64,000 nucleotides of DNA. It comes from Erpobdella octoculata. Its lineage: Eukaryota; Annelida; Clitellata; Hirudinida; Erpobdellidae. A program made the translations under genes and the position numbers. The DNA is taken from NCBI GenBank assembly GCA_963978895.1, contig OZ022247.1, positions 12,209,472 to 12,273,471 of the forward strand, read 5' to 3'. Position 1 is the stretch's first letter. Each line of letters starts with the position of its first letter. Below the pieces are notes generated by a model, which did not search any database, was not told where the DNA came from, and saw nothing but the letters and a program-made list of their open reading frames with translations. Positions 9,765 through 21,091 of this stretch are shown piece by piece.

Positions 9765-10124
9765 ATTAACAGAGGGCCTCTACAAAATCTAAGTGAACCA
9801 CCTGACTCCCGACCCCAGTATTTTTCAATTAAAAAGTGAAGTTTTTGGAAATTTTCTGAGAAACGCCGGGTAATCCAGCTAATAAATTATATTTTATACA
9901 CCTCTCGGGGTACGGTAACTTATTTGTCCCCGAGTAGCCACAGTTACCAGCAGTTAAAGACGCATCATTCTGTTCGAAATATTAAAAAATTGACACAAAT
10001 GCACGACAATAACGGCATAAAGAGTTTTTCTAGCATCCTAATCAAATTTGGTTTTGAGGCTGTTAGGCAGTACCATGCTTATTTTGTTTTGTGCAATTCA
10101 GCTGACCGCGGGTTTTTGTGCGTG

Positions 10125-10176
10125 ATGGAAATGGAGTATTTGGTCAAAGTTATTCTTTTACTGGTTCTTACCTTGG
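10125..10176 (+). CDS. Membrane protein exon 1, signal peptide
   Basis: Starts ATGGAAATGGAG and encodes MEMEYLVKVILLLVLTL. The donor is G|GTAATG, phase 1. The frame is open upstream to 9924, but this ATG gives a classic signal peptide that joins directly to DCMQCDDGC in exon 2. Confidence 0.65.
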
Positions 10177-10912
10177 GTAATGCATTACTTTTGTATTTTT
10201 GCCAGTTATTAAAGACGCATACTGTCCAGTAGGAACGATAGGGGCTTCCATAACTTCCACGACCATCAAGCAATCGAAGAAGAAATTTTTGTATCATTAC
10301 ATTAGTTAGTAGGCCTAGCGCTTAGGCCTGATTGGGTATTGTGAGAGAAAATCGGCATAATGATATAATACTTTTGGCAATCATTTACTTTTTTATATTT
10401 TATGAAAGTTTGTCTTATTGCTTCCTACATTGTAATATAGTGTAGCACACTAATAGACTAATAGTAAATGTGTAGACGTAGTAGAGTTTTAGTAGAGTCT
10501 ACTAAGTAGACTTACGAGGTTACTACACTTCCTTGTGTAGTTTTTTAGGACTTCAAAATTTTAAAGAATATGGGACTTTATTATTTTTTAAGCAAAAGCA
10601 AAGTTGTTTTAAAATTTGTGCTATGATCAATGTTTGTTCTTATAAATCATAAATGATAGTCAAACATTGAGTTTATCTGGTGTTTATATTAAAATGTTAA
10701 ACTACATTCTACATACATTCAGATAAGAAAACGAATAAGATTCATTAGATAAATGTGGCGGTGGTGGCTAAGCGGTACAGCGTTCGCCTGTCATCTTGTA
10801 GGTCGGCGGTTCGAATCTCACTGGCGTCACCATCGTAGCTCCCTTAAGCAAGGAGTTTACACGCATTGCTCAGGTTGAGTGTCTCGCGGGGTTAACAACT
10901 CCTTTCACTAAC

Positions 10913-10954
<42 letters not shown>

Positions 10955-13900
10955 AATCAATAGTGTGGGTTAAGAAATAGAACCATTATGGTCAGATGCC
11001 CTATATTGAAATATAATTATCAGCATTATTTCCACCCATCCCTTATTATATAAACTTTAAAATGTGTATTAAGGTTATATTATTGCTTATCAAAAATGAA
11101 AATTCTCAAGAAACTTGGTTGAGTTACAAGGTTTTAATTTAGCTGAATAGTAGTTCCCAAATAGTAGGGAATTTGTTTTATTTTAGAAGTATAAGTTTCT
11201 TGTTTTTAGATTGTATGCAATGTGATGATGGCTGCACTTCTCTAAAGGGTCTTGTCAATAAAACCAATGCTTTGTCTCAGCAAAATGCTACAATAGAATG
11301 TCATTCATCGGATTCATGCTCCGGAATTGACTGTTCAATTTGTCTTCACGGAGTAACTTTTTTGTTGTATTTAATCTATTAACTTTAAGGAGATTCTTAT
11401 TAGCTCTTTGAAAGAGTTAAATATTGCTATATATCTTTTATTTGTATTATGATGGGTTCCATGATTGCACTCAACAGTTACTTTGAGTTTTCATTGGCTG
11501 GTTTTTAAAGGTTCATTTGATACTTGATAAGCTTTTTAATTCAGCAATGTTTATTAAGTTATATTACTTATATTTAAAAGTTATGTGACATTTTATTGGA
11601 ATTGAAAGATTCTTGATTGTTCTGTAATTAAATTAAATTATTTACAACAATAGTTTTTGTTTCTAATCGTTAATTTATTTTTTTCATTTAGAGTTTTCAA
11701 TATAAAGCTGATTACGGATTTGGTTTTGAGAAAGGGTGTTATGAAAGCTCACATTTTTTCTTTTATTGGAAATGTGATTCTTATAACAAATCGCAAAGTT
11801 ATCCACTTCCTGGTAGTCATGTTCAGTACATTAATTTATCAGGTAGCTTCTTCAGCTTTATCACATTATGTTAAATAATGTTGTGCACTTGGTTTGGTTT
11901 AGTAAATTTTATCATATTATGATTACACTAAAGTGTGCAATGTTGTGACAAAATATATAACCTTTCTCAGCCCAGTGTTCATAGAAATATTTGACATTAT
12001 TAATAATTATTAAATTTAAATTGCTAACTTATTCGATAACTTTACTTCAGATGAAAGCCTTTCACATGGAAACATAACTGGTAATAATATCAGCATTTCA
12101 ACTAGTTCTTTTGAAGCTGATGACAACAGATTTATTTTAATGTTAAAGGTAAGAAGCAGACATAACAAGAGTATTAATTGTAATCAATTGAATGGGAAAT
12201 GTTCATTGTAACTTTCAGCCAGAAATTTTTTTTGGGGAGGGGGGCAGGGGAAAAACTGATTATAATTATTAAGGAGTTTTACTGAGAAATTTACAACAAA
12301 CAAAAGTCAAGGCCTAACAAAAGTTTCAGCAATAATTAGTAATAACAAACTATAAACTGTTAATTTAGAACAGTAAATTACAATATGGAATTCAGCCGAC
12401 GTTTTTTTTTGACAAAATAATGTCGATGACGGTTTCTTCATTAATGTTAAGGTCGCGATTGATAGTCATCTGGGCAAACCCATTCAGCCTTGTCTGGCCC
12501 ATTATGGTGCGTAGATAAGATTTGGGTCTGCGCATAGTTGAGAAGGATTTCTTGGCTGGCGCGGAAGAAAGGGGCAAGTGGTGAAGAGTTTCAGCAGCGT
12601 ATTTATTTGCAGGTATATGGAATATTGACAATGTTGCAGAGCATCAACTACGTAATGTGGCCGCTCTGCCAATTGGGTCCTAGCCAAAGTGGGTCAGGTC
12701 GGGTCGAAAACAGGTGGGTCGGATCCCAAAAGAAAAAACAGAAAATAGGTCGGGTCGGGTCAGATTTTCTGGTGGGTCGGGTTTTCAAAAATAGACCCAT
12801 GGACAACTCTCACCATAACATTTTTGATAACTTATTAAATATTTAATTTGCAAAATAATAATTGTTTACTCAAATATGTGTCAAAAACACGGGCACGCGC
12901 GTCACTTCAACATCAACATTGGTAAGGTTTTGGGGGGGACCTGGTAACTTCTCATTACGTATGCCATGACTTGAATTTAAGATTTGAACTTAGTTATATA
13001 TATATAACTAAGTTCAAATCTTAAATTCAAGTCATGGCATACGTAATGAGAAGTTATGTGATTTTGCAGATAAATTTACAGTTAGAATGAATTAATTTTT
13101 TAAATTAAAAAAAGGTTCTGTTTATTATGAGAGGAAGCAACTTCATCACTCTCTTTCCTCTCTACAATCTCACTCGGCCTTTGTGTTTCTATGAGGACAA
13201 CGAGAATTCACATGTTAACAGTTTCCGATCAACACCCGATGATTCTTCAATTCAAACTCCAAACAGGACTGACACAGGTTTCAACATTTAATTTTTCAGT
13301 TTATTATTCTTTGTAATAATGGAATGGCTTATATTAAATTATAAATTTTCTAAAATACTGTAAAGTTTTACATAGAAGATGTGTTTAGCTAATGTTGGTC
13401 TGAGGTTTTTAGGCTGTTACATACAAACAAAAGCTGTACATACAAGACAAAATGGCCAGCCATGATGAGTGGCTTTTTTATTTATTTAGCAGTCGTACAC
13501 TTCACTCTTTCGATGACAACTATATCAACAAATTAAATCGCATTATCTGACCATAAAACGAGGCCGATATAATGAATACAGCAATAAAAGCTAAAAAAGA
13601 AGTCAAGAATAAAAATTGATTTATATTTAAAAATCAATATGGCATCTTTATGTTAACCAGTTTAGGCAACATACTTTTAATTAATTTAAAAAATATTATT
13701 TAGTCAAGCAAAATGTACATCTCTATGTTTTCGTTTCATGAAATTGAATGTAAAACCCAACATGAGTAACATCTGGATTTCCTATTTAAATTAGATGAAA
13801 TTATGGACTTTCAGGCTTCTTATTTGCCTTACTTTTATAGGTAATGAGATTGAATTTATGGTTGATGGAATTGAATTAGAATGAAATGGTATACAATTAA

Positions 13901-16742
13901 TTTTTTTCAGTTAGGATGACAGTTGATATAAGAGTAGATATTAAGATTGCCCTAGGATAATCAGCTTGAATGAAAAACATTTCTCTCCACATATCGCTAT
14001 CTACTTTGTAGTTCATCTACAAATATGAATACTGTAGTCCTGTGAAATAAATTTAAATCTCATCTGGCATAGTACAACATTTTGCTTAGTCATATAGAAT
14101 TAATGTAGACCACTTTAATTTTGTTTTTAATGTAGCAGAAGTTTAAACTGAAAAATGGCAATCCTGTAATTGAAATAGTTGAAATTAATTATTTGTTGTG
14201 CATCAGGTCGTAAATGTAACCCTGGTCACTTTGGTTCATGTGGAGATAATGAGGTATGTGATGCTTTCAACAGATGTCTGTGTCTTACAAATCATCAGTT
14301 AAACTCAGCTGGATTATGTGTCCCTGATAGTTCTGCATCAAATAATTCTACATCCAGTATGTAATATTCTTAATTACAATTTTTGAGCTATTTTGTCTTT
14401 CTTTTTACATTTTTTTTGGTCATTAATTTGTTATAATATCTTTTTAATTAGCCTCTATAGAGTAGTTTCTAATTTAATTGTATTTGATTTCTGTTAACTA
14501 TTGAAATTTTCACGTGTGTGAAGTTAGCCTGGAGGCTGGCAATGCTAATTAAAAATAAAAACAAATTGCGTGCACTGGGGCTGTGCTATATACATTTAAT
14601 ACAATTTAAACAATACACTCAAGTGAAATTTGTTTGAAACTCTTCCTTAGAAAGCATTAAGAGTGTGCATTTTTGGTGAATCCACCTTCTACATTTTTCG
14701 CACTCCACCCAGTCTCCACCTGCACCCTCTCCACGGGACCCGCAATACAAACAATAGTACGTCATGTTGCCAGATGATAGCGGGATTTCTTTCAACCACT
14801 CTTCCCTTTCCCTGTCCGGATTAAAATAAACACTTAGATCTTCCCCACGATCCAGTCTTCTAAAATAAAAACTCTTACAAATATACCACAACTGTGGGCA
14901 TCATTTGAATTTTAGTCACTGATGCCTTTTACTGTTTGTATTGTATTGTGTGTCCGGTGCAGAGGGTGTAGGTGGGGACTGGGTGGAGCGAAAAATGTAG
15001 AAGGTGGATTCACCAAAATACACACTCCTAATGTTTTCTAAGGAATAGTTTCAAACGAAACATTTCACTTGCGTGCATTGCTTAAATTTTATTAAATAGT
15101 TACCTTTTCAACAAAACTTTTATTAATACAAATTTTTTTCGTAAAATTCGATAGAATTTCTTAAAAATAAAATTTTCCATAAAGTTCGTTAGGAGGTGTT
15201 ATCGAGTAGCCACTTTGCATATTTTGCATAATTAGCCAGTGAGCTAGACTCGATTGTCCAATCGGAGCGTTTGTTTACGTTTCGGTTTGCTCGGAGAAAT
15301 TGGTATACGGTCCGATGTTTTATTCGATAACTTTTTTATTTATTAACTTTTAGAAGCGAAAGTTACCTTATTGGATTTGATATTGAATTATCTAAGAACA
15401 AGCGTCTAGGATATATCCAGGGCAGCAGTTTAAAAAAGTTCGAATTTCTCAAAGAAGAGCCAAGCTTGATTTTATGCAATTTTCATCGGAAAATCGTCGT
15501 TTTTGGCTTATAACTTTTTTATTTGTTGAACCGAAGAAAACCCAAGTATACCATTCAATTCCATTTTTAAACCCCGTTCAACAATGTATAGCACAGCCCC
15601 AGTGCACCCAATTTATTCTTTTTTATAATTAGCATTGCCAGCCTCGAGGCTAACTTCACATGCATGAAATTTTCTATGATTAAAAGAATTTCTTTTATAA
15701 TTATGAAAAACCACTTTTTACAGTTTTGTTATTTCAGAAAGAATTTTAATATTAGCATGATGTGAAGACTTAAAGATGGCATAATTGTGTGTGTTTGTAA
15801 ATTTGGGCCAGAGATAAAAGAATTTGATGAGTTTTATTTATTTAATTCAAATAAAGTAAGCTGAAATATGTCGTTCATATTTCTTCCATTTGAATAGAGA
15901 GAACTGATAAAAATTCAACGAAGCATAACAAAAAACTGAAATTTGAAAATACTTCAACCTGCCTACACTATTAGCATGGTGGTGGCTTAAGCATTCATCC
16001 CGGAAGCTAGAAGATTCAAGATTTAAATTTTACTGATGTCACCAACTCATATTGTGGGGGTTTGGAAGGCTGATTAAAATACTACCTTGGTGTGTGCTGT
16101 GGTGTGTACTGTAAAATGACCTCACAATTAAGAAAGCCAAAGTGAAAGAGTAAATAATGATACAAAAGTCTTTTGTAGGATGCAATGCCAGTATAATCCA
16201 AGAATGTAGTGCCACTCACCTTAGAAAAGAGATGATCAAGAATCTCAAGATGCTATTACAACAAGCAGTTAAACAAAACATGGAAGCATACTCAAATTAA
16301 AAGTGCAGGTGTAAATTAAGAGTGGAGTGTTTGAAATTTTAGTTTTCATGCTGAATTACCAAATCGTAGAGTGATTTGCTCATGAGTCTGTTGTGTAGAA
16401 TCTGTGTATGAGTTTAAAAGTATGAAAGAAGAGATGTAACAGATTTGTATGTTTGTTTGCTTGTGTATGTGGCAAAAAGTCAAAAACTTTTCAACATTCA
16501 TAGGTGACACCAAGCAATTTTAGTTTTTTAAAACAATTATTTGCTCTGAATATTTACGTGATTAAAAAAACTTAACAGCTTCAACATTTTGGGCAATATT
16601 TGGAGGTTCAGTAGTTGGCCTTATCATCATTGGAGTATTAGTGTACATAATTCAGAAGTACGTTCCTCGTAGAAGGAGATACGACACATTTGATTTACTT
16701 GCTCAAGATTTGTCGCCTGATCCGCCAATGCTTGAGGCATGA
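10125..16742 (+). CDS. Type I membrane protein with EGF-like module, 7 exons, 306 aa
   Basis: I join exons 10125-10176, 11210-11352, 11692-11842, 12051-12148, 13115-13277, 14207-14356 and 16579-16742. All introns are GT-AG, phases agree at every junction and the first stop is TGA at 16740. The product would have a signal peptide (residues 1-17, VILLLVLTL core), a Cys-rich and N-glycosylation-rich ectodomain (about 18-200), an EGF-like module (C206, C214, C220, C226, C228, C240; C4-x-C5 spacing as in EGF), a membrane helix (about 258-277) and a tail with RRRRYDTFDLL. Function is not recognised; surface adhesion or signalling is a guess. Introns carry SINEs, hAT pieces and a TTAA element. Exons 1-5 could instead end by reading through the exon 5 donor (stop after four codons) as a secreted protein. 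Confidence 0.75.
10755..10951 (+). mobile_element. tRNA-derived SINE with poly(A) tail
   Basis: A tRNA-like head (A box TGGCTAAGCGGTACAGCG, B box GGTTCGAATCT) is followed by a short unrelated body and a run of about 33 A. It lies in intron 1 of the membrane protein gene. Related heads are at 15968 (aged) and 17930. Confidence 0.85.
11210..11352 (+). CDS. Membrane protein exon 2, Cys-rich
   Basis: The acceptor is TTTTTAG. It encodes a segment with CMQCDDGC, three N-x-S/T sites or near-sites, and a closing cysteine cluster CSGIDCSIC. The donor is GGA|GTAAC, phase 0. Confidence 0.75.
11692..11842 (+). CDS. Membrane protein exon 3
   Basis: The acceptor is TTCATTTAG. It encodes an aromatic-rich segment (SFQYKADYGFGFEKGCYESS, then FFFYWKCDSYN). 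Donor TCAG|GTAGC, phase 1. Confidence 0.8.
12051..12148 (+). CDS. Membrane protein exon 4
   Basis: The acceptor is TTTACTTCAG. It encodes a Ser/Asn-rich segment with NIT and NIS glycosylation sites. Donor AAAG|GTAAGA, phase 0. Confidence 0.8.
12370..12930 (-). pseudogene. hAT transposase C-terminal relic with GGGTC repeat
   Basis: The minus frame at 12631-12392 contains LPLSSAPAKKSFSTMRR and MGQTRLNGFAQMTINRD, the C-terminal dimerisation domain of ZBED/THAP0-like hAT transposases. The conserved Glu of ERSFS has changed to Lys. Next to it is a (GGGTC)n stretch (12680-12790). It sits in intron 4 of the membrane protein gene. Confidence 0.75.
12945..13056. repeat. Perfect 112-bp palindrome in intron 4
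   Basis: Positions 12945-13000 are the exact reverse complement of 13001-13056 (56-base arms, no spacer), centred on TATATATATA. Outside it the match ends abruptly. It lies 58 bases before exon 5. Confidence 0.9.
13115..13277 (+). CDS. Membrane protein exon 5
   Basis: The acceptor is AAAAAAAG, with a weak pyrimidine tract. It encodes VLFIMRGSNFITLFPLYNLT and a Ser/Thr/Pro linker. Donor ACAG|GTTTCA, phase 1. Read-through would end after GFNI. Confidence 0.65.
13795..13840 (+). CDS. Possible alternative first exon, second signal peptide
   Basis: ATG at 13795 opens MKLWTFRLLICLTFI followed by G|GTAATG, phase 1. Exon 6 accepts phase 1, so joining gives LTFIG-RKC, placing a signal peptide directly before the EGF-like module. 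The short product (13795-13840, 14207-14356, 16579-16742) would be 119 residues: signal peptide, EGF-like, membrane helix, tail. It could be an internal promoter isoform or the true start of a separate gene. No expression evidence is available here. Confidence 0.45.
14207..14356 (+). CDS. Membrane protein exon 6, EGF-like module
   Basis: The acceptor is TGCATCAG. Six cysteines have EGF-like spacing, including CLC. Donor CCA|GTATGT, phase 1. Confidence 0.8.
14498..15679. mobile_element. TTAA-flanked inverted-repeat element with PHD finger relic
   Basis: The terminal inverted repeats are long and similar: GAAGTTAGCCTGGAGGCTGG on the left and CCAGCCTCGAGGCTAACTTC on the right, extending through TGGGGCTGTGCTATA on both sides. 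TTAA lies at the same distance outside each arm (14494-14497, 15680-15683), as expected of TTAA-targeting superfamilies such as Kolobok or piggyBac. It sits in intron 6 of the membrane protein gene. Confidence 0.6.
14619..14891 (-). pseudogene. PHD-finger fragment of a transposon
   Basis: The minus frame contains YCLYCGSRGEG, then DWVECEKCRRWIHQKC: a C-x2-C, C-x2-C, H-x2-C pattern with the Trp before the fourth cysteine, as in PHD fingers. The final Cys pair is not seen. A degenerate plus-strand copy (EKCRRWIHQ) faces it at 14945-15020, so the PHD segment is inverted and duplicated inside the TTAA element. Confidence 0.65.
15968..16090 (+). mobile_element. Aged tRNA-derived SINE
   Basis: GGTGGTGGCTTAAGCATTCA ... 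AGATTTAAATTTTACTGATG aligns with the head of the SINE at 10755, with both promoter boxes decayed. Intron 6. Confidence 0.55.
16579..16742 (+). CDS. Membrane protein exon 7, membrane helix and tail
   Basis: The acceptor is CTTAACAG. It encodes WAIFGGSVVGLIIIGVLVYI as the membrane helix, then a basic stop-transfer (RRRR) and a 20-residue acidic/Pro tail ending TGA. Confidence 0.8.
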
Positions 16743-17799
16743 TTTGCATCAAAGCAATGTATTTTAACTTGAACTGATTTAAAAATTGAGTAACAATAAT
16801 TATTAATAATATTTTCAACTTTAATGATTTTTGATTTCTTATGCTCAATCTAAACAAGTAGTTTTTTGAATCACTATCAAATGATTTATAAATCATGAAG
16901 ATTTATTTAAGAAATGCAGTTTTGAGGTGATTCCCACAACAAGTTTTTTTCAAATTTTATTAGTTTTTATGAAAATATCATTTTTGTTAATGCTACTAAA
17001 TGCCTTGAATGATATAGCAGTTCATGCAGTGTTTGAAGTGAATGAATATTTTTTTCTGTTCATACTCAAATTCCACTGTGTTGCTCAGCTTCTCTTTATT
17101 TTCTTAGAAAATTTTGAATCTCTTATTTGTGAAAAAACCAAATTTTATTTTAATGTAGATATTTTTAAATTGCTTTTATTACCACTTTTATTTTTTTATT
17201 AAAAAAAGAAATTATTTCAAGATTAAAGCAATTCTGTTGATAAAAACTATTTTATCTTTATTTAATATCAGCTTATATAAGATGATCTCACATCATTTAT
17301 TCTTTTATCTTCTGTGAAAAATTGTGGTTTTGAGCAAATGTTGTTTTTTATAATTTGCATAATTGTTGAGTTTTATTCCTGAAAGCTGATTATTGGATTT
17401 TCTTTTTTAATCATTCCAAATGAATTCAATTTGTACATTAACTCTGTTTAAAGTAGCCTTTCTCAGCAGATTTTTTTAAAGTTTTTGGAAGTGGTACTTT
17501 TTTCTTTGTTTATTGAAAATGAAAGAGTTCTTTCGTGTTTTATTGAACCTCCTTACATACATATGGTTGTCATTTTAGAAAATACTATCTTTGCTCATGG
17601 ATGGTTTGCTAATAAGGATGTTATTTAATGTATCCCGCAATGGCAAAAAGTTGAGATAAAATGTTTAACTTTTGTTTTTCTATTGTGATAATAAACAATT
17701 TTTACTGATACTTTCTTATACCTGTTCTGGTTTTAATGAATTTGTTAAAATATCTACATATATAATTACAATTGTAGAATACTTTATCGCTATACAACC
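16743..17799. other. 3' flank of the membrane protein gene, no further gene
   Basis: A/T-rich DNA. Short open frames (16927-17202) have no supporting composition. I do not see a clear AATAAA signal close to the stop. Confidence 0.4.
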
Positions 17800-17929
17800 C
17801 AGGGCCATAACCAAGAATTTTGAAGTGGGGCTCTGGAATTTTTTAGGGGGCCCTGTAAATTCTCTGGCCACGTTCACATTAAGTTGCACGTCCCAGCGAA
17901 TGATCCTCAAAATCTGATTTGCGCGACAA

Positions 17930-18075
17930 ACTATGGCGCTTGTGGTATTGAGGTAAAGCGTTCACCTGTTGGCCTAAAGGATGGCAGTTCGAATCTAGCC
18001 AGCGTCCATAGCGGCTGAGAGGAGGCACACACAATAAACAACTGTCTATATTGTTATTGTTGTTGTTGTTGTGGT
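17930..18075 (+). mobile_element. tRNA-derived SINE with (TTG)n tail
   Basis: Head GGTATTGAGGTAAAGCGTTC with B box AGTTCGAATCT, a body like the 10755 SINE, and a tail of ATTGTTG/TTG repeats. Confidence 0.75.
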
Positions 18076-18871
18076 TTTCACACAGGCTCAAGTTTTCTGA
18101 ACCACTCTAAACTATGTTAATTTAATTTCAACAATCTTAATCTACATTAATGAATATGCTAGGGAACTTATCGAAGCATGTCGTTTTTAAACGCACGGCA
18201 TTTAAAACGATTATAATTAGAACTAACAACATCTTAGAGGGTTATTTGGGAAACTGAAAAATAAAATTTATTGGTTTGGTAATCAGCCATTCGAGTTCTT
18301 GGACCTAATATAAAACCAAATAGACAACCACAGTCATTTTTTTTCTATCTTATATCGGTGCTAAATTGACGGATTTGCTCCGCAACTGTCACATTCAGCA
18401 ATTGTGAATACAAATAATGACAATTTTCGAAAAGTTTACACAACATACGCTTCACCACTGAAAAAATCTCATAGCGTACCTACAATAAATAAGTCAGAAA
18501 ACAATAAGGCACGCAACATGAGCTAACACGGAATTACTTCAGAACCAATAACATGGTCATGTTCCAACGTGGAGGTGACCACAGGTCAGTCAGGTACTCT
18601 GTACTTGTTTGCTCTTTGCCGGCACTCCTTGAACATCATTATTGGATGAAAGGTTAACGCTTGCAACGTTTTCTGGACGCTTCCCTTTCCTCTGCTCATA
18701 ACACTGGCCCCGTCATTAGATTGACTCAAAATACTAGCAGGGTACAGCTAGTTAACAACGAACACCTACCCCATTCACTTTAATCATCGAGATCAGCGGC
18801 GGGTCCAGGGGGCCGGATTTCCCTTTCCCTACTTAGAAGTTTAAAAAAAGATTTGAACTTTAATTTCTTAC

Positions 18872-18972
18872 CTTCATTCTGTTTGTCTGCAGCCTGAGGC
18901 TTTATCTTTATTAAATTGACATCTCGACCATCAATAGTTGGAAAATCTGGCACATATTTAAACATGTTGGAC
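18872..18972 (-). other. Exon-like block inside the hAT element
   Basis: The minus strand has acceptor AAAAAAG, 33 open codons (FKYVPDFPTIDGRDVNLIKI, then a Lys/Gln/Asp-rich end) and donor GAAG|GTAAGA, phase 2 in and 1 out. The codon quality is better than that of the surrounding DNA. It may be a captured host exon or part of the element's lost gene. Product unknown. Confidence 0.35.
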
Positions 18973-19472
18973 CTTTTTTAAGCAATTAAATGCAAAGTAT
19001 ATCTCAAAAATTATTTTAAAAAAAGTTGAAAATGACACTTTTTTTTTAAATAGGCTCAGACAACTTAAGAGCAAGTTCATAGAGCGGTTATAATTTGTAA
19101 TATCAATGACGACTGAAAAAAATTAAAATGTTGCCGGATTTCTCCATGTTAACTGGCTTTTTTGAACGTGTGAGTCTACTCTAACCGTAGATTATTTAAG
19201 ATTATTGCAGATAACCGAGGCATTACAGCAACAGCTATAATGAGCAAGTTCATTGGGTGTAAAGCAATCATCAGGTATTAACTGTTTTGTTCAGTAATAA
19301 CCTCAACTACCACCTAAACTTGGCTGGCTCCAAGAGCTGTGATGATCCGGCAATCAGGAATACGTTCAGATGTACGAAGCGACTTTATAATTGTATTTTT
19401 TCCTCTCCAAAGGGTGTTAAGAAAATTAAACAGTTCAACGACGCGGCCACGAGGCCTTTTACGGGTTACTAA

Positions 19473-19655
19473 TAGAGTACTGCAGGGGCCGGCCCGTCGA
19501 CAACTCAGCCCGGCCTGGCCTAGTTTCATAAGCCAAAATTCTAGGCCGATCCGTTTTTAAAGACATTAAATGTCTATATACTTGGCAAATATTCTCGGCC
19601 GGACATGGCCCGTTTGAAGACAATAAATTCACCGCCCGGCCTGTGCAGTACTCTA
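19473..19655. mobile_element. Small hAT-like MITE, 183 bp
   Basis: Inverted ends TAGAGTACTGCAGGGGCCGG and TAGAGTACTGCACAGGCCGG. The flanking octamers GTTACTAA and GTTCCTAT match at 6 of 8. The interior is rich in GGCCGG/GGCCCG. It lies inside the 18794-20461 element. Confidence 0.65.
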
Positions 19656-20469
19656 GTTCCTATGTCTCTGCTAATAGTGGCAATAGTTAAAAACTGCCTA
19701 GCTAAAATGGTATTTCTCAGCAGGTTTCTGTAGGTTTCATGCAAAACAACGGAATAACATAGGGCTGGTGATGACTGTGCGATAGGTTCCTAAAGGCAAA
19801 AGAGGCATTGCGGAGGAAAGTTTCTATTGAGTTTCTGTCAATGCATTAGAAATTACATAAAAATTAGTAAAAATTCAAAAAATTTGAATAATAAGGAAAA
19901 AGAGCCAATGCTCTTGCAGGTGAAGATCCGAGTAGTATAGAAAAAACATTTTCATTTCCTTCTTGTACCGTTTCATCAACCAGCTAAAGGTACGGCCGAG
20001 AAAGGTGAACATTTCCCGAAATAAGAACAACTGCTCAAAGTTATTCTTGCCGCCACGAAAGAATCTCGTTTAGTCACTCCCACCCACGCCCACAAAGCAA
20101 TTCTCTTCGAAAAAATAACATTTTGCCGTCTGTGATAAGTGATATCTTTCTTCCGTCATATTGAGACGATTCTAGTATTCAATACCTCATCTTTAAAGTC
20201 ATTCTCAGCTTCGAAGTGTTTGATAAGAGAAAAGAGGTGTCTTATGCTGACATTGCTACAAAGAGAAAAAATACAGAAAGTGAGAGAGATAGAAAAAGAG
20301 AGTAAATAAAAAGTTTAATTTCAATGCCTTTTCTTTTGGTTTTACTGAATACAAGAAAGTCAAAATATATATTACAACGGATGCATAACAACAGTAATCA
20401 AAATTTAAAAAAATAAAAAAAAAACTTGTGTGCCCCCACAGATCTCCTGGATCCGCCGCTGATCGAGAT

Positions 20470-21091
20470 CACGTGCTTTAGTATCTCCTTCCATTGTGCA
20501 TATAACGAATACAATCAACATATTTTTTATATCTCAAGTTTCACTGCACTTAATCGAAACTTAAAGATATAATAGATGTAAGTTTTCTTAAGTCGGATTA
20601 AATTATGCCAACGGAACTGGCGAGCAATACAAAGCTGGACGACCTGGGCGAAACTAGGAAGACTTAGAGACCTATCCAAATCTGGGAGACCTGGGCATAA
20701 CTAAAGCGGCCTAGACAAAACGAGGGTTTGACCTCGAGCTATAGGCAGCTATAAACAGGCTAAATAAGGAAGCTATTTAAAAGTTACAATAACAAGTAAA
20801 CTAAAATGTTACATAAAGGTTTCGCTTGACCTCTAGTCATCTCTTATGTACAACTACAATTGACCTTCCTAAACGGGATGGAAGATAATGCCACGCAAAG
20901 TGATCGTTATTAATAAAAATACATTTCTTAGTTGTGGAAGCAGATTCAATTAAGTTAAAGAAGTAACCGAAAATGGCTGTTTTAGACGTTTAAATGCAAA
21001 AGTAATTTACGCTTTTTATGTTACACTTTTTAAACAAATGAAGCAATATTTTTTAGACAACTAAAGTCAATTATAAAGGTACATAGCTTAC
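20470..21091. other. No gene recognised
   Basis: Unique-looking A/T-rich DNA with a short GGCGACCTGGGCGA-like patch at 20635-20720. No reading frame or repeat family is supported. Confidence 0.4.

Larger units (their letters stand above)
18794..20461. mobile_element. hAT nonautonomous element, 1.67 kb, TSD ATCGAGAT
   Basis: Termini CAGCGGCGGGTCCAGG and (reversed) CAGCGGCGGATCCAGG. Identical octamers ATCGAGAT flank it at 18786-18793 and 20462-20469. No transposase is visible; it holds an exon-like block (18872-18972) and a second MITE (19473-19655). It is inserted in the older hAT relic. Confidence 0.88.
17800..20530 (-). mobile_element. hAT relic (copy 2 of the 44-kb family), multiply interrupted
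   Basis: It starts CAGGGCCATAACCAAGAATT, matching CAGAGCCGTAACCAGGAATT at 44193. 18540-18790 aligns with 44935-46090 of that copy (GAACCAATAACA, GTGGTCACC-type, TTGACTCAAAAT). It is broken by a SINE (about 17930-18075) and by the hAT derivative at 18794-20461. The transposase frame is destroyed. Confidence 0.65.
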
